NCBI GenBank assembly: GCA_022419385.1
Contig: JAJUBI010000003.1
Span: 2,542,001 to 2,606,000, forward strand
Reading direction: 5' to 3'
DNA length: 64,000 nucleotides
Source: Paraconiothyrium sp. Pb-2020
Lineage: Eukaryota > Ascomycota > Dothideomycetes > Pleosporales > Didymosphaeriaceae
The translations under genes and the position numbers were made by a program. Position 1 is the stretch's first letter. Each line of letters opens with the position of its first letter. Below, piece by piece: positions 56,380 through 64,000 of the stretch. The notes under the pieces were generated by a model. That model did not search any database. It saw only the letters and a list, made by a program, of their open reading frames with translations, and had not been told where the DNA came from.

Positions 56380-56694
56380 TCAGTCGTCCTTGCCCATCAT
56401 CTTGCGCAATCTTTCCTCCTCAGCCGATCGCTCTGTCCTAACCTTTGTCTCTTCCTGCGCGACCTTCTCTTTCTTCGGCCGCGAAAAGTCCGCCTGGAGA
56501 GCCTCCTTCAGCGTACTCCGATCATTATCCACTCTCTCCAGTCGTCCATGCCTCCGCATGCTCTCCTTGTGCCAGCTAATCTGCCCACCATCTGCCTCAC
56601 GATGTTTCTGCGCATTCAATTTCGCTGCTCGAATCGACGTCCTTGCGTAGACGAAGAGGAGGCCGGCCATGGTCAACGCCGCCAGAGGTGCCAT
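56380..56694 (-). CDS. Small single-pass membrane protein, conserved in fungi
   Basis: Single frame, 104 aa, ATG at 56694. Residues 3-18 form one hydrophobic helix (PLAALTMAGLLFVYA), then a basic segment RTSIRAAKLNAQKHREADGGQISW and a MRRHGRLE block. The C-terminal half is strongly charged and likely helical (KEKVAQEETKVRTERSAEEERLRK). The ADGGQISWHxESxRRHG pattern resembles an uncharacterised family I have seen in many ascomycetes. An upstream exon is possible, since an AG lies just before the ATG. Membrane topology and role are unknown. Confidence 0.65.
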   Translation of the reverse strand: MAPLAALTMAGLLFVYARTSIRAAKLNAQKHREADGGQISWHKESMRRHGRLERVDNDRSTLKEALQADFSRPKKEKVAQEETKVRTERSAEEERLRKMMGKDD

Positions 56695-57507
56695 AATTGT
56701 CTGCGAACGGAATCAGTATGTATGTGCTCAGCGAGCAGAGCCTCAACTCGTACTCGCCCATTAATGATCCCCCGGCTCCGGGTCAACCGCGCGGGCGTAG
56801 GGCTAGCGGTAGGCTTGGATGTTTCGTTGACGCCATCTGGCCCACGGGGTATGGACAGCCTGCCACCCATGGTGAACGACTATCTTTTGGCACGCCTCGA
56901 AGTGTGGTGGTGCTGGTGATGACTGACGAGCCCAGGGAACAAGACGAGCGCGTGCACGGTCACTACAAATATCGTACGATGGCGGAGGCAGCGTACGAGA
57001 GGCGGCTGCTACGATTCGATTTAGCGGGCATGCTTCGACACGCCGTACCCGAATTCACCTGTGGTGGGACGCTTGGATTGACGCGTGATATGGAATCAGT
57101 CATGACAGAGCGTGGTGTTGAGGCCGCGATCGACGACATGGTGGCAAAGCTCAGCTCAGCTCCTCAGAGAGGCATAGCGCCATGCAGCTATCCGAAGCAC
57201 GAATTTCACGTTTCGTCATCACCAGCCCCGAAAGAAGTCGATTTCCGGTCCTCACGCTCAGCATCACGTACGGAGGGGAGGTTTACGCCGCGAGACCGTG
57301 CACTGTTCGGAGAGAGGTCGCACAGCTAGCTGCTATCCGCGTAGCATCCACTCCTTTGACAAATCCTCCCCAAGTGAACCGCTTCAACCGTCGCTCGTTT
57401 GCTGAGGCTGCACAGGATTACTAACGCGTGGTTTCCACCCCCTTCTGGGCCCCGGTTGCAGCGGCGTCATCGTATAAGTACAAGGTCTAGTCCACATTGC
57501 TGCCTTC
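56695..57507. other. Divergent promoter of small membrane protein and glutathione reductase genes
   Basis: A 210-codon plus-strand frame (56697-57329) crosses this region but has no domain and starts next to the other gene; I did not call it. A Yap1-type site is listed separately. Confidence 0.45.
57418..57424 (+). promoter_or_regulatory. Yap1-type response element (TTACTAA)
   Basis: TTACTAA, an exact match to the TTA(C/G)TAA consensus of AP-1-like oxidative stress factors, is 84 bp before the first ATG of the glutathione reductase gene. Yeast GLR1 is a known Yap1 target, so the position makes sense. Confidence 0.55.
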
Positions 57508-59295
57508 ATGCGTAGGACACTTGCACCAAGACAGTTGCAAAGGCTCACTCCGAGACCCGCATTCACTGCTCCTTGCTCCATTGCCCCGCGCCTGCTTGCT
57601 TTGGGACGCCCCGCTCTCGCAACTACCCCGAAAACAACAGTGGCCGCCTCTCGTTTGTCAGCTTTTTCTTCTCACTTTTCCTCGTCCACCCCCGCCATGG
57701 CTCCCGTCACGCAGACGGAAGAGTGCGACTATCTTGTCATTGGTATCGGTAGTGGAGGTATTGCTTCAGCCCGTAGAGCAGCAAAGCATGGCGCCAAGGT
57801 CATTTCCATCGAGTCGAAGCGATATGGTGGTACCTGCGTGAACGTGGGTTGCGTTCCTAAGAAGGTTACCTGGAATGCGGCATTCATCTCGGAGACCTTC
57901 AAAGATGCCAGGGCATATGGATTCGGGGGATACGACACACCTACCTTCGACTGGCCGTTATTCAAGAAGAAGCGGGACGCGTACGTCAAGAGGCTGAACG
58001 GTATCTACGAGAACAACCTGAACAAGGATGAGATCAAGCACTTCAAAGGCAGAGCTAAGTTTGTTGCTAAAGACGAGGTTGAGGTGGCATTGAACGAGGG
58101 AGGCACCCAGAGGATTAAAGCGAAGCACATCCTGATTGCCACAGGAGGGCGACCCAATGTACCTAAGATTCCTGGAGCTGAGCTCTGCATTGACAGCGAT
58201 GGGTTCTTTGACCTCGAAACTCAGCCCAAGAGCATCGCTACCAGCGGTGCAGGGTACATTGGTGTGGAGATGTCGGGCATGCTGCATGCACTGGGAACGG
58301 ACACCCATTTCTTCATTCGGGGCCAGAAACTTCTCCGCACGTTCGACCCCATGATTCAGGACACTGTGACCAAGGAGTACGAACGTCAGGGCGTCAACCT
58401 GTACAAGGGTACGCAGATTACAAAGGTGGAAGACATTGGTAATGGATTGAAGAGGGTTACCTATCAGGAGACTGAGAGCAAGAAGGAGGGTACTATCGAG
58501 GTCGAGCAAGTGTTGTTCGCCACGGGCCGCTCTCCGGAAATCGAGGATCTGCACGTGAAGGACTTCGGTCTGAAATTGAACGACAAAAATCACATCATGG
58601 TCGACGAGTACCAGAACACCAACATCGGTAACATCTACGCAATCGGTGATGTATCCGATAGCGGCTTTGAGCTGACCCCTGTCGCCATTGCCGCAGGACG
58701 CCGGCTATCAGACCGTCTCTTTGGCGGCAAGTCTGACGCTCATCTAACATACGAGAACATACCCTCTGTGGTTTTTGCTCACCCAGAGATCGGGTCCATC
58801 GGTCTCACCGAACCTGCGGCCCGCGAGAAGTACGGTGATAAGGTAAAGGTCTATAAGACGGAATTCACGGGCATGTACTACGCGATGATGGATCAGGAGG
58901 ACAAGGGACCAACAGCTTACAAGATCATCTGCGTCGGCGAGGAGGAGAAGGTGGTGGGCTTGCACATCCTCGGGCAGGGCTCTTCAGAGATTCTGCAGGG
59001 CTTCGGTGTGGCGATCAAGATGGGCGCCACCAAGAAGGATTTCGACAACTGTGTGGTAAGTAAATTGTTCGTCTTGATGCTTGCTCCGTGTTCATGCCTG
59101 TACGCACATGTGCATCAGCTGGTTTCGACCCTGTATTATGTGGGGAAGCAGAATCTGGAGCGAGAATGATCGTTCGCTAATGTACCGTCCCAGGCTATCC
59201 ATCCCGTTTCAGCAGAGGAATTGGTCAGTCAGACCCAGCGCGTTTCCGCTACTCTAGTCTCGTGCTAATACCAGTCCCAGGTTACCATGACCTAG
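57508..59295 (+). CDS. GLR1: Glutathione reductase
   Basis: Exons 57508-59055, 59194-59223 and 59281-59295 give 530 aa. The enzyme uses NADPH to reduce glutathione disulfide. The FAD motif YLVIGIGSGGIASARRA is followed by the redox disulfide GGTCVNVGCVPKK (Cys110 and Cys115). Then come the NADPH site GAGYIGVEM and the second FAD motif IYAIGDV. The small last exons restore the catalytic His-Glu segment AIHPVSAEELVTMT at the C-terminus. The first 63 residues are Arg/Ser/Ala rich, a likely mitochondrial presequence. A second ATG at 57697 (Met64) has a strong context and starts the usual cytosolic form, so dual targeting from two starts is likely, as in yeast. Confidence 0.95.
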
Positions 59296-62200
59296 TCTCC
59301 TCCCCTCACCCGGATATGCGAACGAAGCACCGTAGTTACCTCACACGCAGCGTGAAATAGATTACTCCAGAAGAATCAAACGCGTCTTCTGTGCATCGTG
59401 CACTTCCGCTTTAGGCAACACGGACCGCATGCTCCGTGGAGCTATGGCTTTCTTCATTGCAAACTAGTCATTCTTCGCGGTAGGTCTGGGGTTTCGTCTG
59501 GGGTAGCTTCATAGTAACGTTGGGCCGCGGACTCAAGCCGTGGTGGGAGATGTTCTTGCGCATCCTGATCCTGGCGGTGTGGGCTGGGAACGGGCATCGG
59601 TTGGATAGCTTTCTGGGCGGTCGTCCTTATAACGCTGTTCATGCACTCCTTGCACAGATGTTTTGCGATAAGAAAGTGTACTTTGGCAGGACTCATTGGA
59701 CTGTGCATGGGTCTGAGGCACCCCTCACGATGTCTCCAATATCGGATGCTGGGGTTGTGTTCGCATGTGGAAGCTCAGCACACTCGCAGCGAGGCTCTTT
59801 GCTGGATTGATCCCCCGGCCTGCAAATCAGGGTCCTCGCTTGGACTAATACACCGACACAATGCGGGATATTATGCCACCAACGATGATGCCTGCTCCCC
59901 TCCTCACCCATTCCTGAGTCAGCGGTTCCCTAACGGCATTGCATAGCACGAACTTGGGTCTTACCCCAGATATCTACTAAGCTTCCTGCCGCTACCAGGA
60001 TACATGGCCTCAGGTAGAATCGCCCGTGTAACCTCACATAGATTGTTCCACGCTTCTAGTGCCCGTAAAAGGTACTGTTGGGAAAAGGATACGTAGCAAT
60101 GTGGGTGCGTACTACGGTCCACGACGGAAACGAGCGTGACGAACCGCCGTGCTACAACAGTAGTCCGAGGACCTTGCGTGGAGGCAAGGCGGGTGTCAGG
60201 CTCGCACTACAGTATACTGCGGCGCGAGAGCAACAAGCCGCAAAGAAGCCCTGGTAGGGCCGCCTGCCACGCCTGTCAGGCGCCCGGGACTGCACTCCAG
60301 GTTTTGTTGATATTAACAATGTGCCTGCCGGTGGCTTTTGATTCCCCCTAGAGACAAGCAAACGTCACGCCGGGGTCGGGTAGTAGTGAAGCGAACGCGA
60401 GGACGCGCACAACTCCCGACATCACACGTAGCATCCCAGCACGTCTGGTCTGAGATCAGATGCTCTCTTTGTTTGCCTGCTCCATGATGCTGCATGTACC
60501 TCGGCGGCGCTGTGGGCGGTACGTACTCCGGGTACAGTAACGCACCCCACAGGCGCCGACCGCTCGTTCTCGCCAGTTGTACCTGACTCATGTTCGCGCC
60601 AAAGCAACGACGCCATCCCTGTCGGGAACAGAACAGAATCTTTCAGCAGCGCGATCGGTGGAGCAGAGTCGGACTGTGGACCAAGGTAACTCCCGTGTCC
60701 AAGCTCGACATGACAAGCGACAAGCCAGCCAGGCCTCCGTCTCACACGCTGCTCGACTAGCAAAACGATAGCCGCCCCTTGTTCAAACGATAGTCGATAT
60801 CGTGACTAGTTCTAGTGGAGCTGCGTCGCCCCTCCGAAGATTTCCCTGTTCTGCTGCCCAAGAGCCATGTCACGGTATGGTTTTTCGTCAACGTCTGGGA
60901 GGACGAGATCGGGTTGCGTGATTGATTCGGTCGGCTAGCGGTCTCGGTTCCTTGTCAGCCTCATTCCGGGTCTTCCTCGTTCATCCCTACTGCGTAGTGT
61001 TTGGGAGGAGATGACCCAGGTCCGCGCAGGCGAAGTCGGTCGACTTTCGAAATTAAAGTGTCCAGGAGCACCAATGTCTTCAAGCCGCACACGCACACGT
61101 ACACGCCCCCTTCTCCGCAGCATCCCCAAACATTTCAATATGTACAATGCAAACGACGCGGGGTACGGTGCTCGACAATGCTCTGCTGCCCATCCCGTCC
61201 CAGATGGATCCATGGAGGCGACCCACTCACGTGTCTTCCGAGCGTCCATGCACTGCAGGTCAAGGCGCACAACACACCCCGCACTTCCATAGCCTCCCAT
61301 GCTCTCACCTGGACCCGGCACCCTGCACATCTGCGTCTGCAATGCAAGCACGGGGCTCGACCCCAATCAGCCCTTCTCACTGCCGGCTGCCCGACCCCTT
61401 CCCTCCCAGGGCACACCAACCGCCGCATATGCGATCCGGAAGCCGGGAAACATGCACCCCTCCCTCACATTCATTACACTGGCGAGCGGCTAGCATACCC
61501 TCCTGGGACGTGTCCGAGCGCTGCAACATGCTGTGCATGCCACAGGCCATAATCGCAGGATTCGTTAGGTGTGGCTGTCGCTGGCCCAAGGGCAATCTGC
61601 CCACCGTTTGATTTGCACGCCACGCGCGGGAATTTCAGGCACAGGCACGCCCAGATGGAGCTGCGACGAGTGCGCCACTGCTGTGCCCAGAGCTCTCACA
61701 CGGCCACTGCCACTGCCCGCGCCTATGGGCGTATCGCGACGTATCCGCTAACCGTCACCGCCCTTCTGTTGCAGTTCTGGCAGCGGCTGTTCGCTCTACC
61801 GACCCAAGTCTGGCTCCACTGTTCGTTCCTGGTGCGATGTGCGCGGGTGGCGATCTTAATGCTGGCTGATAAGCGGAGATTGGAGGACGTGAGCATCTCC
61901 TAAGCGATGCGTCACTTCGGTCATGGTCCACGGCGAAGCACCGTGACGCACGCGTGGGTGGACTATGCACACTGAGCAATGCAAAACGCTACCATGGTAT
62001 TTGCTGTGACCAACTCTGGTGTTTCGTAGAACATATCGTACAATAGATGATGCTAGTGCAAGAGATGCAGTGATGAGACGCAACGAGACGAGACGGCCGT
62101 GACAACTCAAAGCAAAGACACGACTCCTCGTTCCGGTCCTTCAAGTCCCAGAAGCTTCCGTGCCGCACCCATTCATCCAGACCTGGATGGTAAATTCGAA

Positions 62201-62414
62201 ACTCCCCTCCAGCGCCGCGCTTTCGTTCCGTACCTTTTCCTTTTTAAATATATATGTTCGCAATTAAATATGCATAGAGAAGAGAAGCTGATTGTGATGA
62301 CCTTGATCCGAATATGGGAGTGCGTGACATGCACGCGACGTTACGCAAATAGGCCAGGGCGTTCCTGAAGCTCTGACCAGGTAAGTGACTGGAGCGACTT
62401 TGGCGAACGACATC
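59296..62414. other. 3.1 kb gene desert
   Basis: Many mirror-image frames, especially C/A-rich ones at 61000-61610, but no domain, no splice plan and no family likeness. It probably contains the 3' flanks of two convergent genes and unique noncoding sequence. Confidence 0.45.
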
Positions 62415-64000
62415 TTATCCCGTCTGTCCACTCAAGAAGTAGTCCAACTCCGACGGTCCTCCGCGGCTGACTTCATTCTCAGCAAGCTGTTCAAGCAGGC
62501 TCAAGAACGGGTCTTTGTCAGGATCCGTATGCACAGATCCACCCGATGTACTCGCAGCTCCAGGTGTAGGCTGCTGATCATATGGTGTCGGCATGCTGAG
62601 CATGGGATCAAATGCACTGTGCGACGTATCCTGGGCCTGCTGCGGCGGTGGATGAGCCTGCGTATGACCAGGGGTCGGCGTTGGCGCTAAGCTGGGTATC
62701 GGCGGCAACGGTGAGAATGTGAAATTGGGTGAAAACGGAAGGTTGAGACTGTTCATAGAAGCGTTGTTGCCTTGTGTGCCATTGGTGGAATTGTTTGGAG
62801 GCGGTGGTGAGAATGACGGCGCTGAAGTGGCGGGTGATGGAGCACGGTTTTCGGCGACGACTTGCTTTGCATCCGATTTCACGGGATGTGTCGCTGACGT
62901 CGGTGTGGGAAGTGGAGCTGGAACAGCTTGGGCAGGACCTTTCGAGGAGCTCATTGTATTCGATCGGCGTTTCTTGTTAGGATGTCCATTCGAATATATG
63001 GTGCTAGATGGTACCGTTGGAGACGGGTGGTATATGTTCGGATTCGGATTACCCATTCCAGTGTTCATGTAAACGTTAGTGCGCTGGTCAACATTGTATG
63101 CTGGCAAGCTATCTTGGGTTAGCTATTGTGGTTTTCGGGTATGAGAGGATCACACCTTTCGTGAATGATCTCCACCGGGATGTCTGTGAAAATAACATGC
63201 GAACCATCAAAGACGTGTCCCGGATACCGGTCGAAAAAGTCTTCCAGTTGGAAGACAGACGAGAAGCGCATGGGATTGGTCGCCAGGGACTTGACGAGTT
63301 CGGCGTGGCACCCGTAGATGTTTTGTAGAGTGTCCCGCTGATGCTGCACGCTCGCCCAGATGAATCGAAGCTCGGACAATTGATGCATTTCCCGCGACAG
63401 GAACTCAGGACTGACGGAGAACACTTCACCCTCCTGCCCGCGATAGTGTGCTCCATGAATATGTATCGTACCAGCAGTACAGACACAATAGCCTACAAAC
63501 GCAGGCCAATCGATAATGGAAGAAGCCCTGCCTATTTCGACTAATTCCGCGATGGCGTTTGCGTGGAGAAAGCACAAGTTCGTCGCTTCAATTTGCCATG
63601 ATTGGTGTTGTGAAGATCCAGAGAGCTCGGCAAGGTCCACGGGTAAAAAGGGGCGATAGATCAGGCAATGTATCAGGTGATAAACCAGTTTGCTAAGAAC
63701 CAGGATCGTGCTGTCAGGTTGGCCAAAAAGGGCGTCAATTGAAGTGAACGTGTCCTGTGTTTCCGAGGCCCAAATGTCGAGTTCTTGTCGGATCTTGGAG
63801 AGGTTCGAGAGGGAATGCCAAGGGAAATGAGAGTCGCCTCGTACTCCGCCAGCTGCGAGGTACCGGTTCGTAATGCCAAGGATTTTTGCTATGCCGATCA
63901 GCATACCCATGCTACCCTGCCCGGCGCGTCCACCAGCCATGTATTGTAAATTTGAACCGTTAGGAAAATAGTCGCCCTCGAGTAGCATACCGCCCGGATG
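62415..64000 (-). CDS. Zn2Cys6 regulator, 3' part (FarA/CTF1-like), cut by window edge
   Basis: The frame enters from the right edge (64000-63156) and joins the last exon 63108-62415 over a 47-nt intron. The visible part is the end of the fungal-specific TF domain (LLEGDYFPNGSNLQYMAGG, SHFPWHSLSNLSKIRQELD, HLIHCLIYRPFLPVDLAEL, VFQLEDFFDRYPGH). A Pro/Ser/Asn-rich tail of 230 residues ends in DPFLSLLEQLAENEV and a short terminal helix. The zinc cluster must lie outside the window. The highly conserved WHSLSNLSKIRQELD region reminds me of the FarA/CTF1 regulators that switch on fatty acid beta-oxidation and cutinase genes. That identity is likely but not proven. Confidence 0.75.

Noticed and set aside
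56697..57329. 210-codon plus-strand frame upstream of glutathione reductase
   Set aside because: No recognisable domain and begins next to the start of the opposite-strand gene; likely chance frame in a shared promoter.
61000..61611. Frames of 143-183 codons on both strands
   Set aside because: Same DNA read in several phases, Pro/Ser/His or Arg/Gly composition only, no family features.
1..64000. CRISPR arrays, bacterial operons, Shine-Dalgarno sites
   Set aside because: Spliced eukaryotic genes throughout; repeats found are direct tandem or inverted, with no regular spacers.

Overview
The window comes from a filamentous ascomycete nuclear genome (Pezizomycotina; a Dothideomycete is my best guess, but that is inference). 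Supporting signs are many short GT-AG introns of about 40-140 nt, often with a CTGAC or CTAAC branch site, several Zn2Cys6 regulators, a class III type chitin synthase, secreted phenolic-attacking oxygenases, and two relics whose stop codons look like RIP (C-to-T at CpA). Exon structures were worked out by hand from frame, splice signals and family motifs; most close to an exact multiple of three.

Layout. 0-9 kb: a Zn2Cys6 regulator, a Siw14-type phosphatase, a disordered fungal protein and the 3' end of GPI mannosyltransferase 3. 9-16 kb: the rest of GPI10, a long divergent intergenic region and a very large Sak1/Ssp1-like kinase. 16-24 kb: a gene-poor AT-rich island with a 664-codon reading frame filled with nonsense codons, tandem repeats and a duplicated, broken zinc-finger-like gene. 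24-37 kb: a secreted intradiol-type dioxygenase, a rhodanese, an FMO with an NTF2-like N-terminus, a SET protein, an intron-bearing tRNA-Pro, a mitochondrial SAP-like protein and a secreted quercetinase. 37-41 kb: a small gene, dihydrofolate synthetase and a disordered protein. 41-43.5 kb: a second AT-rich island with a cytochrome P450 relic. 43.6-52 kb: class III chitin synthase, a Zn2Cys6 factor whose zinc cluster is cut by two introns, and a PPxY alpha-arrestin. 52-64 kb: a gene desert, a mitochondrial carrier with one in-frame stop, a small membrane protein, glutathione reductase, another 3 kb desert and the 3' part of a FarA/CTF1-like regulator that runs off the right edge.

Most genes are unrelated housekeeping or environmental-response genes on both strands; there is no operon and no convincing biosynthetic cluster. 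The two extracellular ring-cleaving oxygenases and the FMO suggest contact with plant phenolics. The least explained parts are the 16.5-22.2 kb island, the P450 relic, the stop codon in the carrier, and paired siderophore-type GATA sites upstream of the FMO.
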